This document shows positions 1 to 7,383 of a stretch of DNA of 24,496 nucleotides, one piece after another. The position numbers and the translations under genes were made by a program. Position 1 is the stretch's first letter. Each line of letters opens with the position of its first letter. The stretch is from CAZXPG01 sp964643145 (GTDB lineage: Bacteria; Pseudomonadota; Alphaproteobacteria; Rickettsiales; Arcanibacteraceae). Under the pieces are notes generated by a model. It worked only from the letters and a program-made list of their open reading frames with translations, searched no databases and had not been told where the DNA came from. The DNA is taken from positions 1 to 24,496 of the forward strand of contig CAZXPG010000027.1 of NCBI GenBank assembly GCA_964643145.1, written 5' to 3'.

Positions 1-870
1 TTTAGAGTAACATGCCAGTTTTGGATAAGCAAAGCTTATCCAAAACTGAGGTTAAATACTCTAAATCCTACCTCAAAAAATTATCAGAAGGAGCTAGAAG
101 ATAAGAGTAAAGAGCTGCTTGGTATGATACCTAAGCAAAATAAAGAAGAACTAGGGCGCTATGTCATACGGCGAGAGATGGTTGCAGAAGTTCTACGTAA
201 GATTCTTGGGCAAGAGCTTGATTATCAGAAAGAAAAATCGGTCAAAGGTAAGAAGAAGGATAAGGAAGGGTTAATCCACGATCTGATTTTCAAGCGTAAA
301 AGTAAAAATACGGAACCATTAAATGACTTATGGATTTTAAGCGAAGAATATGTTCACTTTGATGGCTGTTCTGAGTTGCCTCTCAATCAAATTGAATACG
401 CTAAAGGTAAAAAGCTCCTTACAGGAATTACCAAAGAGCAAATTGAGAAATATGGCCTCAAAACTACTCGCAGGCCAGATATTTTCCTTTATGCCGAGGA
501 AGGGAAATGCGTAATTGTGGAAATAAAAGAGCCCGATGAGGATTTATCGGATCACCTTAATCAAATGACGAAATACTGTAACTTGATAGCTAATTACGCA
601 ACAGTAAAAATTGAGAAATTCTACTGCTATCTCATTGGAGAGAATATCAATAGAACGGATTTGCCAGGAGACTATGATCCAACCGTGAGCGGAGACTGGA
701 TCAAAATCAATTTGCCTATCCGCTCATTTGAAGAAGCAAGGCAGGAATTGCAAATTGCTTCATCACAAATTGAAATTATTAAACTATCATCGATTTATAA
801 CAGAGCACATCGACGTAATAAAAGCTTTGCAGATAAACTTGGTCTAAGGGAACTTTTAAAAGAGGAGTAA
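1..870 (+). CDS. C-terminal part of a protein with a PD-(D/E)XK nuclease-like domain (5' end outside window)
   Basis: The frame is open from base 1 with no stop, so the ATG at 124 is probably internal. No Shine-Dalgarno precedes it, and the residues before it (ELEDKSKELLG) run smoothly into the downstream helix. From that ATG the protein has 248 residues. A PD-(D/E)XK-like core is visible: RPDIFLY followed by CVIVEIKEP, giving the D...ExK pattern. The segment YVIRREMV...LIHDLIFKRK...LNDLWILSEE resembles, from memory, the C-terminal region of large GHKL/Hsp90-like ATPases that end in such a domain. That family link is recollection, not a search result. A palindromic element (16-48) lies inside the open frame and would be translated as about 11 residues. 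The product may be a decayed or element-bearing gene. Function unknown; a nuclease or defence role is inference. Confidence 0.6.
   Translation, partial: FRVTCQFWISKAYPKLRLNTLNPTSKNYQKELEDKSKELLGMIPKQNKEELGRYVIRREMVAEVLRKILGQELDYQKEKSVKGKKKDKEGLIHDLIFKRKSKNTEPLNDLWILSEEYVHFDGCSELPLNQIEYAKGKKLLTGITKEQIEKYGLKTTRRPDIFLYAEEGKCVIVEIKEPDEDLSDHLNQMTKYCNLIANYATVKIEKFYCYLIGENINRTDLPGDYDPTVSGDWIKINLPIRSFEEARQELQIASSQIEIIKLSSIYNRAHRRNKSFADKLGLRELLKEE
16..48. repeat. palindromic element copy 1 (inside an open reading frame)
   Basis: Perfect 15-bp arms (CAGTTTTGGATAAGC at 16-30, reverse complement at 34-48) flank an AAA loop. Only the right side keeps the AGGTTAA extension seen in the other copies. An outer pair, TTTAGAGTA at 1-9 and TACTCTAAA at 57-65, is also perfectly complementary. 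The same core occurs at 15140-15178 and, with paired changes, at 24110-24156. Confidence 0.85.
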
Positions 871-911
871 AGTAATGTCACTTTTCCTTATCTTACTCTT
901 GCAAAAATAAG

Positions 912-3311
912 CTAATCCACCAAAATCTCCTCAATCATCCGCTTTGCAACCGATACCAGCACAGGATTGGTATGCAGATAATAAGGGATAATGATAACAG
1001 CGATAGAAAGCGCCCAGCCTTTGCCTCTGTTCCACGTATCCTCATCTATACCAAGTGCTTCTTTGAATGCCGCTCTGGAAGCGGCGTCAAACAGACTCCA
1101 TGCCGGAATCATGTCGCAGGCAGGATCGCCAATGCCTGCCAGCCCGAAATCAATTACCGCATGCAATTTCCCATCTTGAATAAGCAGGTTGGACGGTAAT
1201 AAATCTCCATGCAGCCATACGGGCGGCTTGCTCCAGCCTGGAGTATTCCGGTATTTTTCCCACAGTGCCATAATCGCACTGATTTTACTTTCATCCATTG
1301 CGCTTTTTAACTCGGCGGCAGAGCTATTAACCCATACATCCCTATCTTGGCTGGAAAGCGGTAATCCTCTCCGCGTGGGTGGAGCGCCTGCTGTATCGAC
1401 CTTCCACAGCGCTTTGATAAATGCTGCCAAATCACGTGCAGCCTGGTGCAGGTCGGCTGGCTTTTGATCATATGCGTTGATTCCTTCTATCCAGCGGTAC
1501 ACATACCAATGATAAGGATAGTCATTGCTGGGTTTGCCATTCGCTATTGGATTTGGGGTAATAAGTGGTAGCTGGCCAAGTTTTAATAGCCATTCCTGCT
1601 CCTTGACCATTTGCTCTTCGGCTGAAGATACTCTTGGCAGGCGGATAGCATATTCATCACCTAGCCGAAAAATAGCGTGGTCTGTACCAGAATGCGTTAG
1701 TCTTTTGATGGAAAGGTTTGCAAATTCAGGGAATTGCTGAGTGAGTAGTTGGGTAACGATCGGTTCATCAATATCCAATTCGTTATCGTGCATTTTAGCA
1801 TTATATTTTGCCACCCACACCGTATGCTCACCGCAATCAGGGTCTTCAACCTTATGAAGAAGTACGGTGAATCCATGTTCTGCCAGTAACTTCCGGTATT
1901 CCTCCAGACTCAAACTTGCATGGTAAAAGCTCTGACTATCCATCATCCCATACACTTCGCCTTCTTTAGGGCCAGAAGTAAAAATCAGTATCCCACCTTC
2001 AGCGATATGTTCCTTAAATAGCGAGAACATCCTGCGTTGGGCATCCTGAGGTAAATGAAAGAAACTATCCCAGGCAAGTATAGCGTCAAATCTTCTTCCG
2101 AGACTGATGTGACGCATATCGCCGACTTGCCATTGCTGCTCAGGGAAGCGTTCTTTACACAGCGCAACCATGTTAGGCGAACCGTCAATACCCGTAATTT
2201 TCATGCCGTGATCGATGAAGAATTTGGCGATGGGTTCGCCTGTACCGCAGCCGAGGTCGAGAATGGATGCGCCTGGCTTTAGGTGCGACAAGGCTACATC
2301 CAGATATTCCTTTTCCATGAGGGTTTTGGTTCGGGCATTGTCGAACCAGTTTATAATCTTATCATAGGAAGCGCAGACATCTTTCGTAGCATTCAATATT
2401 TTCCCCACTGGAATATCTGGAGGACCGCATTCATCGCCGCCTGGGTCATTAAAAGGCATAGGCGTGTAGCCAAGTGCCGTATAAAAACTCAAAGCACCAG
2501 GATTGCTTTCTGCGTGTAGGCTAGTAAATCCGCTCTCCTTTAACCCTGCCTCTATTTTTTCCATGAACCATCGTCCAAAGCCGGATCGGCGCTTATCTTC
2601 ATCTAGGACAATAATACGCATTCCAGCTCTGTATTCGGGCCATAGCTGGATATGGGCATAACCGATGATGCTTGTGCCATGATAAAGGATAAAATGCTGG
2701 TGGTCTTTATGGCCAAACGTCCAGAGGTAAGGATCATCCATGGGAACCTTGCCAAAGAAGTATTTATGGCGGTAGGTTTTGGCAGCTTGCCATTCGATAT
2801 CACTGGCACAGGGCGAAAGGCTTAGCTGCTCAAGTTGATAATATCGCTCCATCACAAAGTTCTTCAGCTCCACTCCGCGCAAGTTCACCGTTTGTTCTTT
2901 AACTACCTTAAACCCCTTTGCTTCAAAGAATGGCTTTGCGGTAATGCTGACTTCGGCATAGATACGGTTAATCTTTTGCTTCTTTCCTTCATTAAAAATG
3001 GCGGCCATGAGCGCAGAACCGATGCTTTTTCCCTGATATTCATGATGCACGTAAAAGCAGTCAATATGGCCATTTGGTTCAAATTCCGCAAAACCAACTA
3101 CTATATCATTGATGGTAGCAACAAATGGCTGAATCTTTGCTAGTTTTTCTTGCCAACCACTATAATCCTTCACAGAATCATAAGGAGCCCAGACGTTCAC
3201 TTGTTCTTCAGTATAATCGTGACTATTGATATTGTGGATGGTATGATAGTAGAGTTGCGCTATACTACCGGCATCTTCGGCCTTATATTTTCTGACTGCG
3301 ATAGTATTCAT
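912..3311 (-). CDS. four-domain fusion: GNAT + GNAT + SAM methyltransferase + aminoglycoside-phosphotransferase-like kinase
   Basis: This is a 799-residue cytosolic protein. Residues 1-157 are a GNAT acetyltransferase with acetyl-CoA loop YQGKSIG at 92-98. Residues 165-305 are a second GNAT (RRSGFG at 241-246, then SNPGALSFYTALGY). Residues 310-504 are a class I methyltransferase (motif I LDLGCGTGEP at 351-360; GIDGSPNM at 374-381). Residues 510-799 are an APH/choline-kinase-type domain with HGDLLPSN at 701-708 (catalytic Asp703, metal-binding Asn708) and DFG at 721-723. All signature residues are present, so each domain could be active. The usual strand-3 lysine looks replaced by Arg in AIRLP. 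ATG at 3311 fits the N-terminal GNAT start, though its Shine-Dalgarno is weak. It is a single gene, convergent with the upstream fragment. Aminoglycoside or other small-molecule modification is inferred from the domains; the true substrate cannot be read. Confidence 0.9.
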   Translation of the reverse strand: MNTIAVRKYKAEDAGSIAQLYYHTIHNINSHDYTEEQVNVWAPYDSVKDYSGWQEKLAKIQPFVATINDIVVGFAEFEPNGHIDCFYVHHEYQGKSIGSALMAAIFNEGKKQKINRIYAEVSITAKPFFEAKGFKVVKEQTVNLRGVELKNFVMERYYQLEQLSLSPCASDIEWQAAKTYRHKYFFGKVPMDDPYLWTFGHKDHQHFILYHGTSIIGYAHIQLWPEYRAGMRIIVLDEDKRRSGFGRWFMEKIEAGLKESGFTSLHAESNPGALSFYTALGYTPMPFNDPGGDECGPPDIPVGKILNATKDVCASYDKIINWFDNARTKTLMEKEYLDVALSHLKPGASILDLGCGTGEPIAKFFIDHGMKITGIDGSPNMVALCKERFPEQQWQVGDMRHISLGRRFDAILAWDSFFHLPQDAQRRMFSLFKEHIAEGGILIFTSGPKEGEVYGMMDSQSFYHASLSLEEYRKLLAEHGFTVLLHKVEDPDCGEHTVWVAKYNAKMHDNELDIDEPIVTQLLTQQFPEFANLSIKRLTHSGTDHAIFRLGDEYAIRLPRVSSAEEQMVKEQEWLLKLGQLPLITPNPIANGKPSNDYPYHWYVYRWIEGINAYDQKPADLHQAARDLAAFIKALWKVDTAGAPPTRRGLPLSSQDRDVWVNSSAAELKSAMDESKISAIMALWEKYRNTPGWSKPPVWLHGDLLPSNLLIQDGKLHAVIDFGLAGIGDPACDMIPAWSLFDAASRAAFKEALGIDEDTWNRGKGWALSIAVIIIPYYLHTNPVLVSVAKRMIEEILVD

Positions 3312-3386
3312 AAGAGTTTCTGCTTAACGTAAAAGACTGAAACCCTAGCATTTTTGCGTTTTTAAGGAAAGCTTTTCCTGGCAATT

Positions 3387-3665
3387 TTACATTTCCTGCA
3401 AAAAATCTACCACATGTCCCAGCATTTTATCCATAGCGATATGCGATGGTGTCGATGGCTCTCCGGTTTCTTCCTTCCATATCAGCACCACAAACATAAG
3501 CTGGGTCACTGCATCACTGGTATTCATTGGTTTGAGCTGGCTGGCGGTTTCCATTGCTCCGGCTTGGGCGCGAAGGAATACGCTTTCGGATATTAAGCCC
3601 TGCTCAAAATGATCTCCAGCCTCTATCCAGTTTCTCAGAAGGTTTTGCAGTGTGGATTTATGCAT
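3387..3665 (-). CDS. small hypothetical protein coupled to the Xre regulator
   Basis: A 92-residue, mostly helical, soluble protein beginning MHKSTLQNLLRNWIEAG; no family recognised. Its ATG (3665) lies inside the 3' end of the upstream regulator gene (8-bp overlap), with a strong GGAGG about 5 nt before it, so the two are probably translationally coupled. The arrangement resembles a two-gene control unit, such as a regulator with a partner or antitoxin-like pair. No toxin motif is visible, so that remains speculation. Confidence 0.7.
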   Translation of the reverse strand: MHKSTLQNLLRNWIEAGDHFEQGLISESVFLRAQAGAMETASQLKPMNTSDAVTQLMFVVLIWKEETGEPSTPSHIAMDKMLGHVVDFLQEM

Positions 3666-4035
3666 TGGAACCTCCTGATTTTTTCTTGGCCAGTTTTCTT
3701 GCCAGATGCAGGAGGGAGTCCCGCACCGACTGGCAGGAAATCAAGCAGTAGGCTTCCAGCAGATGTGCCTTGTTGGTATTGTCGAGCAGGATGCCGTTAT
3801 GCGCTTGCTCATAAAACATCCCCACATCCGTTTTAGTGATCTCAGCGATATAGCCCAGCGCCACGGCAGGGATTCTTTCCACGCCTTTTTCATAGTTTCG
3901 CAGGCTGGCGACTTTGATTTCCAGATTATGATGTCGGTAAATTTTCTTGGCGATTTCTTCGAGCGTCAATCCTGACTTAATGCGATATAGGCGGATATTC
4001 TCGCCAATATTCCTGTTCTCGTTGGTGTTTTGCAT
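3658..4035 (-). CDS. Xre/Cro-CI family helix-turn-helix transcriptional regulator
   Basis: A 125-residue protein. Residues about 8-70 form a Cro/CI-type helix-turn-helix: IGENIRLYRIKSGLTLEEIA (scaffold and first helices), then a recognition-helix region around VASLRNYEKGVERIP and the typical TDVGMFY end. The C-terminal half is helical, with a basic tail (KLAKKKSGG). ATG at 4035 follows AGGAGG with good spacing. The gene diverges from the mobile-element genes on the plus strand, the usual position of a repressor controlling the lysogeny-like state of an integrative element. That role is inferred from context. Confidence 0.88.
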   Translation of the reverse strand: MQNTNENRNIGENIRLYRIKSGLTLEEIAKKIYRHHNLEIKVASLRNYEKGVERIPAVALGYIAEITKTDVGMFYEQAHNGILLDNTNKAHLLEAYCLISCQSVRDSLLHLARKLAKKKSGGSNA

Positions 4036-4122
4036 GATGCCTCCTGCATAATGTGGTTAAACATGAGGACATGAAGGCAGCGAAAGCGAAGAATAGCAAG
4101 CAGAAGAAGATGATTATTGAGC

Positions 4123-4196
4123 ATTATCAATGATATAATAATAACGACACAAAATAGGGTGTCTTTCGTCACTGCAACCTACAGTATATTGATAAT
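4123..4196. promoter_or_regulatory. candidate operator pair in the divergent control region
   Basis: Between the Xre gene and the plus-strand genes, ATTATCAAT at 4123-4131 and its exact reverse complement ATTGATAAT at 4188-4196 lie in AT-rich DNA. This spacing and orientation would suit repressor half-sites or a looped operator for the neighbouring regulator. Nine-base matches in AT-rich DNA can arise by chance, so the call is tentative. The 270-bp gap shows no other gene. Confidence 0.3.
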
Positions 4197-4305
4197 AAGA
4201 ATCATTCTCTTTTCAGTTGAAATTTCTAATCCATCAGGATATAGATTATTATTCCCCTAAAGTTCAGGAAGAAGGATAGGATAACCACATGATTTGAGGT
4301 ATTAT

Positions 4306-5070
4306 ATGGCCTTCCCAGCAAAAAACTATGAAAGATTGAAAGCGCTCCAGAAGAAATGGAAGGTTTCACAGGACGACATGTTCTATGCCATTGAAAATGG
4401 GATTTTAAGGACATGCATCTGGTTGCCGATAAGGTATGTGGAACGGATTGCTATAAAAGGACGCAAATTCATCTTTGAAACACACGAGCATCAGTGTGGT
4501 TTTGTTGGAGTACGTCCAGAAGATTGCCGCCTGATATGCAATACTGGATGCGCGAAACTCCGTATTTTTAATTCCGTAAAAGAAGAAGGCCACATTTTAA
4601 GACTGGCTTATGAACCGCCCCAGCCGGATATCTGCGTGCGCCTTCAGGATTTGGTAGTGTTGGAGTCAGATAAGCAGAGTTTTCAAGATAAGTTTGATAT
4701 TACGGAAGTTAATATCACTGAACTGCGCGAGAAGCAGGCACCACGCCTCATCGTTTCAGAGGATTACCGCTATATAAAAATGGATGATCTGGAATTTCAT
4801 TTTGGCGATATCCAGGCGCGAGTCGTGCAGCTTCTGCATAATGCATCGCAAAGCCACAAGCCATGGGTACATGGCAAAACCCTGATATTTGAATCTGGCT
4901 CTAACGCAGCGCGTGTCCGTGATTTGTTCAAAAACAAAAGCAAGTGGCGCGAGCTTATCCTATCAAATGATCGTGGTTATTATCGCCTGAATGTGCCGCT
5001 GGAAGAATATCCCAGACCAGACGTAATTACTCCGCAAAACGTTACTCAGCAACAGGTTGCCAGGGGCTAG
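4306..5070 (+). CDS. hypothetical protein with a winged-helix-like C-terminal region, mobile-element associated
   Basis: A 254-residue protein from the ATG at 4306. This start is preferred to TTG 4294 because GAGG lies 6 nt upstream. The N-terminus (YERLKALQKKWKVSQDDMFY) looks like a small helical DNA-binding motif. The middle has two conserved-looking cysteines (ICNTGCAKL). Residues about 175-235 (ARVVQLLHNASQS...WVHGKTLI...DLFKN...WRELILSNDRGYYRLNV) resemble the winged helix at the C-terminus of some regulators. No family is confidently named. It is the first plus-strand gene of the module and is followed by a terminator, so it is probably its own transcription unit. Confidence 0.72.
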   Translation: MAFPAKNYERLKALQKKWKVSQDDMFYAIENGILRTCIWLPIRYVERIAIKGRKFIFETHEHQCGFVGVRPEDCRLICNTGCAKLRIFNSVKEEGHILRLAYEPPQPDICVRLQDLVVLESDKQSFQDKFDITEVNITELREKQAPRLIVSEDYRYIKMDDLEFHFGDIQARVVQLLHNASQSHKPWVHGKTLIFESGSNAARVRDLFKNKSKWRELILSNDRGYYRLNVPLEEYPRPDVITPQNVTQQQVARG

Positions 5071-5112
5071 ACTTCTTCTGCCCCCTCTCATCCCCACTTC
5101 ATCCACCAGCAC

Positions 5113-5147
5113 AGCCCCCTCAAGCTCCTTGATGGGGGCTTTTTTTG
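5113..5147 (+). terminator. intrinsic terminator after the winged-helix-like gene
   Basis: A GC-rich stem (AGCCCCCTCAAG at 5113-5124 pairing with CTTGATGGGGGCT at 5128-5140, one bulged T) with a CTC loop is followed directly by a run of seven or more T. This is the classic Rho-independent form for the plus strand. Confidence 0.88.
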
Positions 5148-5178
5148 TTTTTAGTACTCCATAGAGGGGGCGCTACAA

Positions 5179-5219
5179 CCCTCACCAAGCCCACGTTTTA
5201 TCCCTCACCAAGCTCCACG
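5179..5219. repeat. pair of direct repeats upstream of the replication genes
   Basis: CCCTCACCAAGCCCACG (5179-5195) recurs as CCCTCACCAAGCTCCACG (5202-5219), one T apart, with starts 23 bp apart. They lie between the terminator and the next operon, where regulator or initiator sites would be expected. The function is not determinable from sequence. Confidence 0.5.
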
Positions 5220-5248
5220 CCGTCCCCCCGTATCGTCATGCAATCTGG

Positions 5249-5271
5249 CGTTTGAACAGTTCAATCAAACG
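5249..5271. promoter_or_regulatory. nested dyad overlapping the ribosome-binding region
   Basis: CGTTTGA (5249-5255) pairs with TCAAACG (5265-5271), and a second dyad TTGAAC-a-GTTCAA (5252-5264) overlaps it. The right arm ends on the first G of the GGAGG serving the gene at 5281. It could be an operator, or a hairpin affecting translation of the replication operon. Confidence 0.35.
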
Positions 5272-5280
5272 GAGGTTAAC

Positions 5281-5499
5281 ATGATGAACGATCAAACCAA
5301 ACAAGACAATTTTAGCCTTGAAGAAATCCGGACAATATCCCTTAAGACGCTAATCAGTCTTCATATGGAAAAGCTTAAAGACCTGCAACAGCAGGCCGAT
5401 AAAGCTTTATTCAGTGCCAAACTTACCAAGGATTGGATTGACGGAGCTATTAATTTCAAGCTCTGGGAAGAAAGCAAACATGATGAGTCAAACCAATAA
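5281..5499 (+). CDS. small hypothetical protein, first gene of the replication operon
   Basis: A 72-residue soluble, helix-rich, charged protein (EEIRTISLKTLISLHMEKLK, then QQQADKALFSAKLTKDW). A strong GGAGG lies 5 nt before ATG 5281; a second ATG at 5284 is equally possible. It stands 14 bp ahead of the replication protein, with a terminator and possible operator upstream, so it starts the operon. Small helical proteins in this position are often accessory or control proteins of phage replication modules; no function can be assigned from sequence. Confidence 0.72.
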   Translation: MMNDQTKQDNFSLEEIRTISLKTLISLHMEKLKDLQQQADKALFSAKLTKDWIDGAINFKLWEESKHDESNQ

Positions 5500-5513
5500 A
5501 TCAAGGTATCTAG

Positions 5514-6680
5514 ATGGAATGGTATAGAGCATATCATGGCATGCCTTACGATCCTAAATTGCGGGTTATCGCAAAACGCACAGGCCAGCCTATGGCCGTT
5601 GTGGTAGCGATTTGGGTCTGCATCTTGGACGCAGCATCACAGCACGATCCTCGCGGCACTATCGCGATTGATCCTGAAGAGGTGGCTGTTGTTCAGGATG
5701 TAGATTTCGAGGCGGTTAAAGCAGTCATTCAGGCTTTTCACGATAAAGGCATGATTGACGGCAATAACCGCCTGACCGCCTGGGATAAACGCCAGCATAC
5801 CACTTCCACCGAACGTTCCAGAAAATCCCGCGACACGAAGCAACAGGATGCAACACCAGGCAACACGTCAGGGCAAAGTTCAGCAGGCGGAAACGCACCG
5901 GAACGCAAAAACCAGAAAAAAGAGACAGAACAGAGCAGAACAGATTCAGATGCAGATTCAGAGACAGAAGCAGATTCAAATAAAGATTCAAAACATAAAA
6001 AAAACAGAACGAGAGCAGAAAAGAGAGAGTCTGAGAGGGAAAAACAGCAGATTGGTGAACAAAGCACAGACCAGAGCCAGAGCAGAATTTTAGAGCAGAT
6101 GTTAGACATCTGGAATGAAGAGGTTCAGAGCAAACTGACCAGAGATCATAAGGCCATACTCACACCAAAACGCAAAGAGCAGATGGCCAGATTGTGGCTG
6201 GAGGATTTCCAGCAGGATATGCGGGCATGGCGATATTTCTGCGAAGTCATCGGCGCATCAGATTTCTGTCTTGGCAAACTTGAAGGCAAAAACTGGACGA
6301 TTGACCTCTCCTGGGCCATCGAATCATCTGAGCATGTAGCAAAAATATTGGAAGGCGGGTTTTCCGGTGGCAAACATCCATCGCCACCACCTGCCTGCCA
6401 AGACCCGCTTCTGCAAACCGGCTGGGATCATGTGCTGGCCTGTTTTGCTGGCAAGTATGGCAAGGCTGCCTGCCAGAGCTGGCTCTCCGGCACGAATGTG
6501 CAGGGTGTAGAACCAAACCCTGATGGCGTTTTCGTCGTTATCACCTGTCCCAGCAAATTTATCCAGCAATGGATTGAGCAGCGTTATCTCACAGACCTGA
6601 ACCTCTGGTGGGCGGAGCATTCCCACCAGTCCCGCCGCATTACCGGAATCCAACTTAAAACCAAGGAGGCCAAGTCATGA
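5514..6680 (+). CDS. phage-type replication initiation protein with a C-terminal DnaA N-domain-like region
   Basis: A 388-residue protein. Residues 1-92 (WYRAYHGMPYDPKLRVIAKR ... IDGNNRLTAW) look like the winged-helix N-terminus of phage replisome organisers. Residues 100-190 are a highly charged, low-complexity linker rich in S, D, E, K and R. Residues 195-280 (MLDIWNEE...WRYFCEVI...WTIDLSWAIE) resemble the C-terminal region of O-like replication proteins. Residues about 298-375 (WDHVLACFAGKYGKAACQSW ... KFIQQWIEQRYLTDLNLWW) match the pattern of DnaA domain I. There is no AAA+ ATPase or DnaA domain IV. DnaA domain I recruits the helicase, so the likely job is helicase loading at the element origin. 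Its last four bases overlap the next gene (ATGA). Confidence 0.8.
   Translation: MEWYRAYHGMPYDPKLRVIAKRTGQPMAVVVAIWVCILDAASQHDPRGTIAIDPEEVAVVQDVDFEAVKAVIQAFHDKGMIDGNNRLTAWDKRQHTTSTERSRKSRDTKQQDATPGNTSGQSSAGGNAPERKNQKKETEQSRTDSDADSETEADSNKDSKHKKNRTRAEKRESEREKQQIGEQSTDQSQSRILEQMLDIWNEEVQSKLTRDHKAILTPKRKEQMARLWLEDFQQDMRAWRYFCEVIGASDFCLGKLEGKNWTIDLSWAIESSEHVAKILEGGFSGGKHPSPPPACQDPLLQTGWDHVLACFAGKYGKAACQSWLSGTNVQGVEPNPDGVFVVITCPSKFIQQWIEQRYLTDLNLWWAEHSHQSRRITGIQLKTKEAKS
5941..5990 (+). repeat. GATTCA repeats inside the replication gene
   Basis: CAGATTCA occurs at 5941, 5953 and 5971, with AGATTCA at 5984, so spacing runs in multiples of six (12, 18, 12). An A-rich stretch follows (5991-6010). They lie in the part coding for the disordered linker. 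In phage lambda the origin iterons lie inside gene O at the same relative place, so this is a candidate origin. Plain low-complexity Ser/Asp coding is the simpler alternative. Confidence 0.45.
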
Positions 6681-7090
6681 ATAAAAATGGCAAAAACTGG
6701 ACAATGGTCGATGTCATCGACCGTTTTGAAGAAGCGGTTTACACGCTCAAGCGCCTGCCGCCCGTGCGCGTGCAGGGGTATGTCAGCAACTGGCCGCCCA
6801 TCGTCCGCACGGTAATGGAGCAGCTTCAAGCAGAAAAAACTCCCGTTCATCTCGGCCCACCGCAGGCCGATGCTATCAGCCGGATGGAAGAAACCATCCA
6901 GTGGATTTTCTTCCTCGACGACGAGGAGGAGCGCCGCCTCATGTGGCTGCGTGCGGCGCGTGTTCCCTGGAAACCGATCTGCTGGCGGCTGGGCTGTGGG
7001 CGTACCACGGCACATTATCGTTACCGCATAGCGCTCATGAAAATTGTAATACGCCTCAACGCCAAGCCAAGCGGGGCCAAACGTGTTTGA
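6677..7090 (+). CDS. DUF6362 family protein
   Basis: A 137-residue protein. The pattern WTMVDVIDRFEEAVYTLKRL-PPVRVQGYVSNWPPIV, ADAISRMEETIQWIFFLDDE, LMWLRAARVPWKPICWRLGC and RTTAHYRYRIALMKIVIRLN matches my memory of DUF6362, a family common in alphaproteobacterial prophages and islands. The C-terminal part looks like a sigma-70-region-4-type helix-turn-helix (PWKPICWRLGCGRTTAHYRY). The ATG overlaps the preceding stop (ATGA), so the genes are translationally coupled. DNA binding is likely; the exact role is unknown. Confidence 0.85.
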   Translation: MNKNGKNWTMVDVIDRFEEAVYTLKRLPPVRVQGYVSNWPPIVRTVMEQLQAEKTPVHLGPPQADAISRMEETIQWIFFLDDEEERRLMWLRAARVPWKPICWRLGCGRTTAHYRYRIALMKIVIRLNAKPSGAKRV

Positions 7091-7164
7091 ACAAAAAAAG
7101 ACTAAACAAATTGAACAAAATCTGGCACCATTACAAATACAGTCGCCAGAGGTGGGTGAATACC

Positions 7165-7383
7165 ATGGCGATAACTGATCTTGAACCTTTCCGTCCCCAT
7201 ATTGACCGCTTTGACCTGACAGAAGAGCAGAAGCTTGAGCTGGTCAATACCATCGTCATGATGGCAGAAACGGTTCTTGATAAACACTTTCGGATAAATC
7301 GCCCAGATTTATCAGTTTTCCGCCAGAAACCAGTTGATGCTTCTGAAGCTTCGAGCAATGGTGACTGGTATGAAAAACCATGA
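7165..7383 (+). CDS. small hypothetical protein preceding the recombinase
   Basis: A 72-residue protein beginning MAITDLEPFRPHIDRFDLTE, from the ATG at 7165 with GAGGTGGG upstream. The frame is open further 5', but that part lies over the DUF6362 gene and is a shadow. It ends 14 bp inside the recombinase gene, an overlap suggesting coupled translation. Its helical acidic segment (EEQKLELVNTIVMMAETVLD) shows no known motif. Its place next to a serine recombinase suggests a partner or control role, which is inference. Confidence 0.7.
   Translation: MAITDLEPFRPHIDRFDLTEEQKLELVNTIVMMAETVLDKHFRINRPDLSVFRQKPVDASEASSNGDWYEKP

Noticed and set aside
5738..6109. Minus-strand open frame of 123 codons rich in Ser, Leu and Phe
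   Set aside because: It is the complement of the charged linker of the replication gene; its composition is that of an antisense shadow and it has no ribosome site.
6901..7164. Long 5' extension of the small gene before the recombinase
   Set aside because: This part lies in another frame over the DUF6362 gene and has no ribosome site; ATG 7165 has one.
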